Shown piece by piece: positions 49,159-58,221 of a stretch of 64,000 nucleotides of DNA. Below the pieces are notes generated by a model. It worked only from the letters and a program-made list of their open reading frames with translations. It did not search any database and was not told where the DNA came from. Both the position numbers and the translations under genes were made by a program. Origin of the DNA: Plantactinospora sp. KBS50 (lineage in GTDB: Bacteria; Actinomycetota; Actinomycetes; Mycobacteriales; Micromonosporaceae); contig NZ_CP022961.1 of the NCBI RefSeq assembly GCF_002285795.1, forward strand, positions 1,860,001 to 1,924,000. The letters are read 5' to 3'. Every line of letters begins with the position of its first letter. Position 1 is the first letter of the stretch.

Positions 49159-50589
49159 TTAGCCGGGTGCCGGTTGGACGGCGGTGAACAGGTTGTCGAA
49201 CGCGGCCTGCCAGGGCCAGTGTTCGGGTAGGTGCAGGTGGATGGTGCGGGCCCGGTGCGCGAGGCGGGCGGCGATGGTGATGATTCGGGCCCGGATGGTC
49301 GCGGGGCGTGCGGTCTTCCAGGTGCCGGCGGCGAGGTGCCCGGCCGCGCGGGTGAGGTTGTGGGCGATGGCGGCGCAGGTCAGCCAGGCGTCGTTCGCGG
49401 AGAATCGGCCTGAGGGCAGGTGGGCCAGGGGGCCGGCGATCAGGTCCGCGTTGACTTGCTCGATGATCGCGTGTTGACGGTGCTGGGCTTCGGCCTGCAC
49501 GAGGGTGTAGGGGCTGTCGGTGAACACGGCGTGATATCGGTAGTCGGGTAGGAGTTCTTCCTGGCCCGGGGCTTGAGCTGGGTCGTCGCGGCGGATGCGG
49601 CGCACGATCAGCCGGGCGGTGACGGCGTGCCGGGTGCCGGCGAACGCGGTGTAGCGGGTTTCGGCGATCTGCGCGTCGGAGATCCACCGTTGCTCGTCTT
49701 CGTCCCAGACCGCCTGCGGGTACTTGATGTCGACCCACTGGTCTTCGCTGATGCCTGCGCAGGCGGTACGGATCTTGGCGTCGATGCGGGTGGTGACCGA
49801 GAACCGCACCTGATGGCGGCGGCAGGTGGTGATGACGGTCTTGGCGTAGAACGCCGAGTCGGCCCGCACCACGATCTCACCCGACGCGCCGCAGGCCCGG
49901 GCGGTGCCGATCGTCTCGGCGATCATGCTGGCAGCGCCCTTGCCGGAACCGGTGTTACCCGAACGCAGCCGGGTAGCAGCGACCACCGGCGCCGACAGCG
50001 GTGTGGACACCGTCGCGATCAGGGGGTTGTAGCCGCGCAGCCAGACGTTGTAGCCGCCGACCTTGGCGTGACCGAACCCGATGCCCTGCTTACGCTTGCC
50101 GTAGACCCGCCGCAGCATCGAATCGATGTCCACAAAGGTCAGCACGTCCGCGCCGGCCAGCAACGGCACCCGGGCGGCCAGGCCGATCAACGTCTGCCGG
50201 GCCGCGGCCTGCAACTGCCGCACATGCCCATGGGTGAACGTGCGCAGGAACGAACCCAACGTCGAGGGCGCGTACACGCTGGTGAACAGTGACCGCATGC
50301 CACCATGCCGAGCCACGTCGAGGTCGTCGATGCTGTCCGCGCCGGCGCACATCCCGGCCACGATCGTGGCGACCTTACCGGCCGGGTTCGCGCCCCTGTC
50401 CGTCGGCACCCTCACCCGAGCGGCGACCGCATCGTGCAGACCGGCCTGCTCGGCAAGCCGCATCACCGGCACCAGCCCGGCACACGACACCAGATTCGGA
50501 TCATCGAACGTCGCGGCCGTCACCGGCGCGTCATAGCGTAATCTCACCTGCGAGGTGCCCTCTCGAACCGGACGGTAGAAGCTTCGCAA
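49159..50589 (-). CDS. IS1380-family transposase
   Basis: 476 residues. DDE motifs: first Asp in VLTFVDIDSMLRRVYG, second in IVVRADSAFYAKTVI, Glu in HRQHAIIEQVNADLIAGPLAHLPSG with the Y/H-rich region RYHAVFTDSPYTLVQAE. The C-terminal NDAWLTCAAIAHNLTRAAG is typical of the family. The real start may be the Val of VRLRYDAPVT. The element ends were not identified. IS66 lies directly on one side and a group II intron starts 20 bases past the other, so its own terminal repeats may be damaged. Confidence 0.88.
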   Translation of the reverse strand: MRSFYRPVREGTSQVRLRYDAPVTAATFDDPNLVSCAGLVPVMRLAEQAGLHDAVAARVRVPTDRGANPAGKVATIVAGMCAGADSIDDLDVARHGGMRSLFTSVYAPSTLGSFLRTFTHGHVRQLQAAARQTLIGLAARVPLLAGADVLTFVDIDSMLRRVYGKRKQGIGFGHAKVGGYNVWLRGYNPLIATVSTPLSAPVVAATRLRSGNTGSGKGAASMIAETIGTARACGASGEIVVRADSAFYAKTVITTCRRHQVRFSVTTRIDAKIRTACAGISEDQWVDIKYPQAVWDEDEQRWISDAQIAETRYTAFAGTRHAVTARLIVRRIRRDDPAQAPGQEELLPDYRYHAVFTDSPYTLVQAEAQHRQHAIIEQVNADLIAGPLAHLPSGRFSANDAWLTCAAIAHNLTRAAGHLAAGTWKTARPATIRARIITIAARLAHRARTIHLHLPEHWPWQAAFDNLFTAVQPAPG

Positions 50590-50609
50590 CTCCTATCCTT
50601 CCAGCTCAG

Positions 50610-52540
50610 GTGTGCCACGCGCGCGGAAGGAGATCTATGTAGGTAGATTTTCGGAAGCGGTGCTGCGTGGAAGATGAGGGTTTGGCCCCTCGGAGTCGCC
50701 CTGTGGGGGGAGGCTTCAAACCGCCACCTGCTGCGTTGGCTGAAGACCGTCGTGGTGAGCGAGGTGGAAAAGGCGCTGTTCAAGTGTCAGGTGGGGATCG
50801 AGAAGGCGTTGTGTCACAGCCTGTGAAGTGTCGAAAGGGAGAATGGTCGACATCGAAACCGGGGCATCTGATCTGCTCTGGGATGAGTCTGGCGGCTACC
50901 CACTTACTGGCCAGGTGGTGTCCGGCATATAGGCGGCGCGAGCTCGATCTGCGGCTTTCACGTGGAACGTGGGAAGGCGGAGCCGATACGGCTGTCCGGG
51001 TGATCGGGCGGCGAGAGGGAGCGTTCCGACCGGTAGCTCCGGGAGGGGCTGAGTACCGATGCGGCGACGCTGGCGGACTGGCCCGTAGTAGTGGTGAAGC
51101 TCCTGCTTGACGCGGTGGGGGTGGAGCGAAGGGGCCAGGTCATTCGTGGTTCGGAGATTCGATCAACCGGGCCCGGTTCGGGTCGGGGAGGAGTCGGGTG
51201 GCCGAGCAGCAGTCACCAGGCAAGCCGTTCGAGATCTCCAAGATGGAGGTCTGGTGGGCGTGGGAGAAGGTCAGGGACAACAAGGGTGCCGCTGGGATCG
51301 ACGGACAGTCGATCGCCGATTTTGAGCAGGATGTGCAGAACAACCTGTACAAGATCTGGAATCGGATGTCGTCGGGGAGCTACTTTCCCCCGCCGGTCAA
51401 AGCGGTGGAGATCCCCAAGGCCGGGGGCACCAGGACGTTGGGGGTGCCGTCGGTGGGGGACCGGGTAGCGCAGACCGTGGTCGCGGCGAGGCTGGAAGCG
51501 CGGATGGAGCAGATCTTCCACCGCGACTCCTACGGCTATCGTCCTGGCAGGTCGGCGCTGCAAGCAGTCGAGCGGACCAAGGAACGCTGCTGGCGGATGA
51601 ACTGGGTGGTGGACATGGACATCGCTAAGTTCTTCGACAGCGTCCCGTGGGATCTCGTGGTCAAAGCCGTGGAGGCCAACACCGACCAGCCGTGGATCAT
51701 CTTGTATGTGAAGCGGTGGCTGGCCGCGCCGATGGTCACCGCGGACGGGACCGTGATCCGTCGGGAGCGGGGAACCCCGCAGGGTTCTGCGGTATCACCC
51801 GCGCTGGCGAACCTGTTTCTGCACTACGCGCTGGATGCGTGGCTGGCACGGACGTTCCCGGACGTCGAGTTCGCCCGCTACGTCGACGACGCGGTGGTGC
51901 ACTGTCGCACCGAGGCCCGTGCCGTCCAGGTGCGGGACGCGATCGCCGAGCGGATGCGGCAGGTGGGCCTGCAACTGCATCCGGACAAGACCCGGATCGT
52001 CTACTGCCAGGACAGCAACCGGCGAGGCTCGTATGAGCACACATCGTTCACGTTCCTCGGTTTCACATTTCGGCAGCGTGGAGCACGTAACCGGCGGGGC
52101 CAGACCTTCAACGGGTTCCTACCGGCGCGCAGCGACGCGGCCCAGATGAAGATGAACGCGACGGTGCGCTCGTGGAAGCTGCACTACAAGACGAACTTGA
52201 CCCTTGCCGATCTCGCGCGCTGGATCAACCCGATCGTGCGGGGTTGGATGCAGTACTACGGAGCGTTCTACCGCTCCAAACTGCACCCGCTCCTGGAACG
52301 CATCAACGCCTACCTGATGCGCTTCCTCCGTCGGAAGCTCAAACGGCTGCGGAGCAAGAAGAAGGCCCTCCAGCACTGGCGACGAACCGTCGAGAAGCGA
52401 CGGAGCCTGTTCGCCCACTGGAGATGGGTCACCTCGCTCTCCACCGTCTGGTGATCAGGATGACAAGAGCCCGGTGAGCCGAGAGGTTCACGCCGGGATC
52501 TGTGGGAGCCGGAGGGTGAGACTCCCTCCGGCCACCCGAC
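50610..52540 (+). mobile_element. Group II intron with maturase
   Basis: The likely 5-prime end is GTGTGCC at 50610 (GUGYG rule) and the 3-prime end is CCGAC at 52540 (AY rule). A domain V-like hairpin (GAGCCCGGTGAGCCGAGAGG through CCGGGATCT, about 52466-52501) and a domain VI-like stem (GGAGCCGGAGGG with CTCCCTCCGG) follow the maturase gene. The intron lies 20 bases upstream of the IS1380 transposase and right against an inverted-repeat unit at 52542. Boundaries are inferred from rules, not from alignment. Confidence 0.8.
51198..52454 (+). CDS. ltrA: Group II intron reverse transcriptase/maturase
   Basis: 418 residues from a GTG at 51198. RT blocks: WEKVRDNKGAAGIDGQSIADFE, VKAVEIPKAGGTRTLGVPSVGDRVAQ, DSYGYRPGRSALQAVE, VVDMDIAKFFDSVPWDLV, GTPQGSAVSPALANLFLHYALD and the catalytic FARYVDDAVV. 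Domain X follows with SWKLHYKTNLTLADLARWINPIVRGWMQYYG in parts. No HNH endonuclease domain is present, as in many bacterial intron C-type maturases. It splices the intron RNA and copies it at new sites. Appears intact. Confidence 0.95.
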   Translation: MAEQQSPGKPFEISKMEVWWAWEKVRDNKGAAGIDGQSIADFEQDVQNNLYKIWNRMSSGSYFPPPVKAVEIPKAGGTRTLGVPSVGDRVAQTVVAARLEARMEQIFHRDSYGYRPGRSALQAVERTKERCWRMNWVVDMDIAKFFDSVPWDLVVKAVEANTDQPWIILYVKRWLAAPMVTADGTVIRRERGTPQGSAVSPALANLFLHYALDAWLARTFPDVEFARYVDDAVVHCRTEARAVQVRDAIAERMRQVGLQLHPDKTRIVYCQDSNRRGSYEHTSFTFLGFTFRQRGARNRRGQTFNGFLPARSDAAQMKMNATVRSWKLHYKTNLTLADLARWINPIVRGWMQYYGAFYRSKLHPLLERINAYLMRFLRRKLKRLRSKKKALQHWRRTVEKRRSLFAHWRWVTSLSTVW

Positions 52541-52541
52541 A

Positions 52542-52639
52542 GGGCACCTTCTATATCCAGGGTCCCGTCGAACCGACCCTCATCGGTGGATCAAGGCTGA
52601 GCGTCGTCAGCATGTCCATCCTGGATGCTGAAGGTGCCC
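52542..52639. repeat. 98-bp unit with 20-bp imperfect terminal inverted repeats (MITE-like or terminator)
   Basis: GGGCACCTTCTATATCCAGG (52542-52561) and CCTGGATGCTGAAGGTGCCC (52620-52639) pair over the outer 10 bases exactly and most of the inner ones. The unit sits between the group II intron 3-prime end and the end of the System 2 lipoprotein gene. It may be a short non-autonomous element or the distant stem of an operon terminator that attracted the intron. Confidence 0.5.
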
Positions 52640-52845
52640 AGCTGTGTGCGAGCCGGCGGGGATCTCGCGGTACCGATCGGGCCCTTACCATCTGACCCGG
52701 TTGGAGGGAGTTCCGTTGGCGGTGACCCAATGTTCGCCCGGGTCACCTGAGTAGCAGGCTTGTTCCGTGGAGGCCGCCCCGGAACCATCGGTACGCATGG
52801 TGAACGTCTTGAAGCCGCCCGGATCGGCGGTGTCCCGGCACACTA

Positions 52846-54005
52846 CAGATCTTGAATGGTCAGGTTCGTCCGATGTGGTCTGTGTGACGGCTTGGGGTTC
52901 GGGTAGATCGATGGGATGAGGTATCCCGATGGAGGTGGGTTGTCCGCGCGGGGGCGGGCGAAGCGTGAGGCGGTGCGGCGGGAGGCGGCCGGGTGGTTCG
53001 CCGAGGACGTGTCGGTGCCGGAGATCGCGCGCCGGTTGCGGGTGTCGCAGACGGCGGTGTACGGGTGGCGTAAGCGGTGGCGGGCCGGTGGTGAGCAGGC
53101 CCTCGCGTCGAGGGGGCCTGGTGGGTCTCGGTGTCGGCTGGATGAGGGTCGGCTGCGGCGGCTGGCCGAAGCCCTGGAGCAGGGGCCGGCGGCGCACGGG
53201 TTCGGTAGTGATCAGCGGTGGACCCTGGCCCGGGTGTCGGACCTGATCGCCCGGATGTTCCGCACCCGGTACACGCTGCGCGGCACGGCGAACATCATGT
53301 ACCGGTTGGGTTGGTCGGTGCAGGTACCGAAGCACCGCGCGGTCGAGCGGGATGAGGCCGCGATCATCACGTGGCGGCGGGAGACGTGGCCGGCGGGAAA
53401 ACGGTAGCGGCGCAGCGGCAGGCGTGGCTGGTCTTCGAAGACGAGGCCGGTCAGACGCTGCGCCCACCGAAGGCACGCACCTGGGGACGACGCGGGCACA
53501 CCCCTGTGGTTCCGGTGTCGGGCAAGGGCTCCGGTCGCGTCTCGATCGCCGGGCTGACCTGTTACCGGCCCGGCGAACGGTCCCGGCTGATCTACCGCAC
53601 GATCACCCACCGCGGCCGCAAGAACGAACGACGCAGCTTCAGCGAACGCGACTACATCGCCCTCCTCGACGCCGCCCACCAGCAACTCGACGGGCCGATC
53701 GTGCTGATCTGGGACAACCTGAACACCCACATCAGCGCCGCCATGCGGCAGATGATCGACGCCCGGGACTGGCTTCACGTCATCCGGCTACCCGCCTACG
53801 CCCCGGACCTCAACCCCACCGAAGCCGTGTGGTCCCACCTCAAACGCAGCATCGGCAACCTCGCCGTCAACGGCGTCGACCACCTCCAAGCGATCATCAA
53901 ACACCGACTCAAGAGCATCCAGTACCGCACCGACCTACTCGACGGCTTCCTCGCTCACACCGGCCTGACCCTCGAACCCGACACAACCTGACCATTCAAG
54001 ATCTG
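52846..54005 (+). mobile_element. IS630-family element
   Basis: 1160 bases with terminal inverted repeats beginning CAGATCTTGAATGGTCAG at both ends (52846 and complement at 54005), at least 21 bp perfect. TA dinucleotides stand immediately outside (52844-52845, 54006-54007), the IS630 target duplication. It carries a complete frameshifted transposase gene pair and interrupts a lipoprotein gene. Confidence 0.95.
52916..53991 (+). CDS. IS630 transposase made by programmed -1 frameshifting
   Basis: The first frame (52916-53407, 163 residues) has the helix-turn-helix VPEIARRLRVSQTAVYGWRKRW and the second helix-turn-helix region LRGTANIMYRLGWSVQVPK. The DDE part lies in the overlapping -1 frame (to 53991): WLVFEDEAGQTLRPP, PIVLIWDNLNTHISAAM and LPAYAPDLNPTEAVWSHLKRS. 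The heptamer G-GGA-AAA at 53395-53401, in the correct X-XXY-YYZ phase and six bases before the first-frame stop, is the probable slippage site. All three catalytic residues are present, so the element looks active. Confidence 0.9.
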
Positions 54006-54780
54006 TAGCGTCACATCCGACCTCGCCGGAAAGTGACGCAGCCGCACCACGTACCAGTAGCCGGCATCGGCGGCGGCCCCCTGGGCGAGGATGACCTGCC
54101 CAGATGCGCTTTCGGTCCACCGGACCCGGTTGGAGGCGGTGCCGTTGGCGGTGACCCAGTGCTCTGCGCCTTCCCCGGAGAAGCATGCTCGCTGGGTCGA
54201 GGCTATTCCGGAGTTGTCGGTGCGCATGGTGAAGGTTTTGAAGCCGTCTGGGTCTGCGCTGTCCCGGCAGATCACGGTGACCTCTGACCTGGCTCGGAAC
54301 CCGCGCAGCGTGACGATGTACCAGTAGCCGGACGGCGCAGCCGCACCCTGCGCGACGAGTACGCTGGCCGCAGAGGGTGAGCCGGATGACTGGACCCAGC
54401 GAACCCGGTTCGATTCCTGTCCGTTGGCAGTGATCCAGTGTTCCTCGCCTTCGCCCGAGTAACAGAACGACTCCGATGCTGCAATACCTCCGTCGTCGGT
54501 CCTGAGGGTTCCGGTCTTGAAGCCATCGGGGGTGATGCTGTCGCGGCAGACGACGGTGATGTCGGACTGCGGCGGAAACCCACTGAGGCTGATGGCGTAG
54601 TAATAGCCCTGCTCTGCGGCAGGCCCCTGAGCCAACTGCACCGCAGACAGCCCTTGGGCTGGGGTTGGGGCTGACGACGGCTCGACCGTTCGCTCGCGGC
54701 TGCAACCGCCGAGCGCGAACGATGCCAGCAGCGCCGGGACCAGGATGCCGAAGGCGTGGCGGGCAACGACAAGGGCGTGG

Positions 54781-56177
54781 CTACCATTGGACGTGGTTGG
54801 ATTCGACTCCGTTCGCCCGTACCCAGTGGTCTGGGTGGTCGCCGGAATAGCAGTAACTCTGGGTGAACGCGTGACCATTGCCGTCGGTTCGCAGGCTGAA
54901 TGTGTAGAAGCCGCCGGGGTCGACTGAGTCGTGGCAGGTCACCGTCACGCTCGTGTGCGGGGTGAAGGCGTTCAACGTGATCGCGAAGCGGTAGCCGGCC
55001 GGCGCTGTCGGTCCTCTCGCCAGATGGACGGCAGGGGGCGGCGGAGGTGGGGGTGGGGCTGGAGGAGCCGGCGGCGGCGGAGCCGGGGGACTGGGGCGTT
55101 CGGCTCACCGGACCAGGTCACGTGGTTCGACTCGACGCCGTTCGCCGTGACCCAGTGATCCGGCCCGTCGCCCGAGTAGCACTGGTTAGTCGTGCTGGCG
55201 CCTCCATCGCTGTCGGTGCGCAGGGAGAACCTGTAGAAGCCGCTGGGCGAGACGCTGTCGTAGCACGTGACGCTGATGGTGCTGCTGGCAGGAAAGCCGC
55301 GGAGAGTGACCGCGTACCGGTATCCCTTCGGCGCCGCCGCACCTCTCGCGAGCCGGACCATCGGGCTGTCCGTCCTACCTGTTCCCGGCGTACGGGGCGC
55401 TGCGGCGAGCTGCTCGGGAGCAGCGCCGGTCGCAGCTGGTTCGTCACCTGGCGAGGCGCCCCACAGCACGCTGTTCGAGTACCAGTCGTCGACCGACACG
55501 GTGTGCTTCCCGTTCACGGCGGAGTAGCAGCCGCTCTCGCTGTGGGCGTCGCCGTTCGCGTCGGTCCGGATCGGGTAGCGACGGAATCCGACATTGTCCG
55601 GTAGGAAGTCGGTGGGAGTGTCGTCCTCCGAGTCGAAGCACCGTACCTCGACCGCAGTGTGCGGACGCAGTCCACGTACCGTGACCGAGTACCAGTAGCC
55701 CTGTTGCGCGGCGGGTCCGCGTGCGAGAGTGACCGTCTGACCGGCCTCCGGAATGAGTGGGTAGCGGGTTCCGATCTCGGTCATGCCTTCCCGCTGGCTG
55801 CATCCCGGCAGCTCTTGGGGCGGTGTCTTGACCAGGGCAGCGTATACGTAGCCGGAGGAACCGACGTATCGTCCGTCAATCTTCGTTACCAGGTACCACC
55901 GGTTGAGACCCGGATGGTTGTCGGGGTCGGCGACCTGCCCACCTGTCCAGCACCGGACGATGACGACGGTGCCGTTGTCGGGCTGGTCGAGCACGACGCA
56001 GGTCGCCTTGGTGCACTGACGGAGGTTCACCCAGCCGAGATCCGAGTTGAGAACCGCACGGTGTTCGGTCGGAGTGGTCCCCTGGCGTGCCCTTACGAGG
56101 TCCGTGCCGAACAGCAGTACAGCAAGGATCGCGACCATGACGGCGACTGGAACCGTGCGGGCGGTGGTGATCTTCAC
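54781..56177 (-). pseudogene. Exported protein with SH3-like and repeated Cys domains, one frameshift
   Basis: N-terminal signal/anchor (VPVAVMVAILAVLLFGTDLV), then an SH3b-like domain with VNLRQCTKATCVVLDQ and SSGYVYAALV. Three copies follow of the repeat found in the next gene (ARGPAAQQGYWYSVTVRGL, LARGAAAPKGYRYAVTLRGF, then LARGPTAPAGYRFAITLNAF with CYSGDHPDHWVRANGVESNH). Between copies two and three the frame breaks in a C5 run (plus-strand G5 at 55085-55089). One more C would read NAPVPPAPPPPAPPAPP, a proline-rich linker, giving about 465 residues. The ATG is 18 bases after the TIR-cyclase stop. Probably an extracellular sensor or ligand-binding partner of that protein. Confidence 0.75.
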
Positions 56178-56195
56178 GTCCGCTCCTTGATGGGA

Positions 56196-57674
56196 TCAGC
56201 AGTCCGGTACATTGGCATCTACCCTCGTGCTCCCGCCCGTACCGGGAGCATCGCCATTGGCGAAGGTGTCGGATGGCGCGTACAGGCCCCGCCACTCTTT
56301 GCTCTCAAGGCGGTACCAGTACAGGACGCTTGTCATACCGCCGACGGTGTTTTGAACCTTGCATGAAACGTGAACTGAGGTGCCGAATGGGATGCGGCCG
56401 GTGTCTGCGGGAGTGCCGTTCACGTCGCTGAAAACCGGCGTGCCCGCTCGGTTGTCCGTGAGCTGAACGGTCGTTCCTCCCGGCGGGCGCGGGTCGGGGC
56501 GACCGTCGAGCAGGATGAAGGCGAGCGGAACGAGAAGGCCGAGGCACGCACCGAGCCCGATCGTCACCCGCCACGGCCAACGCCGACGCGACACCGGTCT
56601 CGGACCCGACCCGTTCCGTACCCACGCCTTGGTTGTCCGGTGACCAGTTGCCTTGACGTCGACAGCGGCGAAACTGTTCGGATCCATGTCGCGGTGTCCG
56701 GGTCTGACCACCGTCTCGTACAGGCCATCGGAGACGATCAGGGCGACCCGTGCCCGAGGCCGGGCCGCCAGTACGTCGGCGAGAGCGGCGGCCGTGACCA
56801 ACCGGTCGGCGACGGCCAAGGCGGCGCCGGCCCAGCCATGCGGGTCCCGGCTCGCGATTCCGAGGTGGATAGCGACCCGAAGACGCACCTCGTGGCGCCC
56901 AGCCGCGGGCAAGTCTGTCAGCCGCTTCTCCAGCGCGTCCAGGTAGTCCACCAAGATGGCAGCGGGCGAAGTTGATCCGGGTACGAACAGGTGGACCCCG
57001 CCGAGGTAGTCCTGTACCGAGAAGTCGCTCCATGGCAGGCTCGCGTCGGCGGCCGCGAGGAGCAACTGCTCGTACATCGTCGCGCGTAGGGCGCCCTGCT
57101 CCGGGTCGGGTCGGTCGACAAACCTGTCGATGCGGATGGCGACCACGGTGTACTGACCCTCGCCGCTGTTGATCTGTCTGATCGGTGGCGGCGGGGGCGT
57201 CCCGCCCACCTGGCTACCGATGATCCTCGCGATCTGGTCAGCGAGCGTGTCCAGGTCCCGATGGGCAGTCCGAACGTCGAGTCGGATGTACTGGCGGTAC
57301 GCCAACTCCCGCAGGTCGCGAGGCAAATCGTCCACAGACGGTAGGGGTGTGTCACCGACCAGCACAGGCACGACGTCCAAGCCGAACCGCAGGGCGTTAG
57401 CGATCTCTAGACGTACATAGTCGTCCGGCATATCCAGCCGACGGACGCCGTCCTGCTCGGCGGACAACCACCTCTCACCGATCACGGCGAGCAGGACATC
57501 GGACTCCTTCAGCGCATGCCAGAGCTTCGACCGGAAATCCGCGCCAAGCGGGATGCTGCGGCTGTCCCGGAAGACCGCCTCGTCCCCGAAACGGGCTCGC
57601 ATCGATTCGTCGAGCAGTATTGCAACGGCAGCTTGATCCGACTTGCGGTAACTGACAAAGATCCGGGACGCCAT
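56196..57674 (-). CDS. Membrane TIR protein with nucleotide-cyclase-like domain and extracellular SH3-like domain
   Basis: 492 residues. Residues 1-155 are a TIR domain (RIFVSYRKSDQAAVAILL, SRSIPLGADFRSKLWHAL, VLLAVIGERWL, DDYVRLEIANALRFGLDVVPVLVG, candidate Glu 90). Residues 175-352 resemble the class III cyclase-like domain of actinobacterial conflict proteins: YTVVAIRIDRFVDRPDPEQG, LPWSDFSVQDYLGGVHLFVPG, EVRLRVAIHLGIASRDPHGWAGAALAVADRLV and ARVALIVSDGLYETVV. The metal-binding Asp pair of active cyclases is not clear, so it may only bind nucleotide. A membrane helix (369-389) leads to an exported domain with two Cys and VLYWYRLESKEWRGLYAPSD. An inside-TIR, outside-sensor layout is inferred. 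Confidence 0.82.
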   Translation of the reverse strand: MASRIFVSYRKSDQAAVAILLDESMRARFGDEAVFRDSRSIPLGADFRSKLWHALKESDVLLAVIGERWLSAEQDGVRRLDMPDDYVRLEIANALRFGLDVVPVLVGDTPLPSVDDLPRDLRELAYRQYIRLDVRTAHRDLDTLADQIARIIGSQVGGTPPPPPIRQINSGEGQYTVVAIRIDRFVDRPDPEQGALRATMYEQLLLAAADASLPWSDFSVQDYLGGVHLFVPGSTSPAAILVDYLDALEKRLTDLPAAGRHEVRLRVAIHLGIASRDPHGWAGAALAVADRLVTAAALADVLAARPRARVALIVSDGLYETVVRPGHRDMDPNSFAAVDVKATGHRTTKAWVRNGSGPRPVSRRRWPWRVTIGLGACLGLLVPLAFILLDGRPDPRPPGGTTVQLTDNRAGTPVFSDVNGTPADTGRIPFGTSVHVSCKVQNTVGGMTSVLYWYRLESKEWRGLYAPSDTFANGDAPGTGGSTRVDANVPDC

Positions 57675-57850
57675 GGACTCCGGTCCCCCCTTCGGACACG
57701 TCGTAGAGTGTCATCGCTGCCGACCGCGTCGCAAGACGGATGTTCTTCCTTCTCGAAAGAGACAACAGGAAACCTCGCATGGCCGATCATCAAGGCAAGG
57801 CGGCCGTCAAGGTCTCGACGTAGCACAAATGATCGATCATCGTTGACCGG

Positions 57851-58015
57851 GTGGACAACGATCGGAAATCACAAGATCGTGATTGGGCGGCAGAAGCTGA
57901 GCCGATCTCGTTCGGCGCGGAGCTGCGTAGGCGACGCATCGCGGCGGGACTTTCGCTCACCCAGCTCGGTGACCTGACCCACTACAGTGAAGTGATCTCA
58001 GCAGGGATCCGGTAG
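57851..58015 (+). pseudogene. N-terminal fragment of an XRE-type regulator cut by an IS
   Basis: From a GTG at 57851 the frame reads SFGAELRRRRIAAGLSLTQL and GDLTHYS, then leaves the family pattern exactly where the IS5-like element begins (57992) and ends at TAG 58013. The sequence parallels GLSLTELSQMVHYSKSYLSK of the regulator at 39490. It stands divergent from the TIR-cyclase gene, 176 bases away, so it was probably that operon's regulator. The rest of the gene was not found on the other side of the element. Confidence 0.75.
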
Positions 58016-58221
58016 GTATCGGTATTCGAAGTGGGTGAGGTGGAGGGCGGCGCGGACGATGTTGCCGGTTTGTCGTGGGCTGGCGGTGGTGTGTCGCAGA
58101 GTTCGCCAGCGGCCGGTCAGGATGGCGAAGCCGCGTTCTCCGAGGCATCGCATTGATCGGAGGATCGCGTTGTGTGCGCGGTTGTCGACCGCGAGGCGGT
58201 GGCCGTCCGGTAGTTGTCAAG

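Larger units (their letters stand above)
52685..54878 (-). pseudogene. Exported lipoprotein with four repeated domains, interrupted by IS630
   Basis: The signal peptide has a lipobox (SFALGGCSRE). Four copies of a domain of about 75 residues follow, with the pattern VxLAxGxAAxxGYWYxVxLRGF, VICRDSADPDGFKTFTMRTD and ACFSGEGAEHWVTANGTASNRVRW. The fourth copy is cut at DVTL by the IS630 element. The remainder (CRDTADPGGFKTFTMRTDGS to NRVRW) continues at 52843 down to the TAA at 52685. Excision of IS630 with one TA restores DVTLVCRDTADPGGF in frame, giving about 345 residues. The start is uncertain: the only upstream ATG (54878) overlaps the preceding gene. Third gene of the TIR-cyclase operon; probably a surface partner of the preceding protein. 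Confidence 0.75.
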
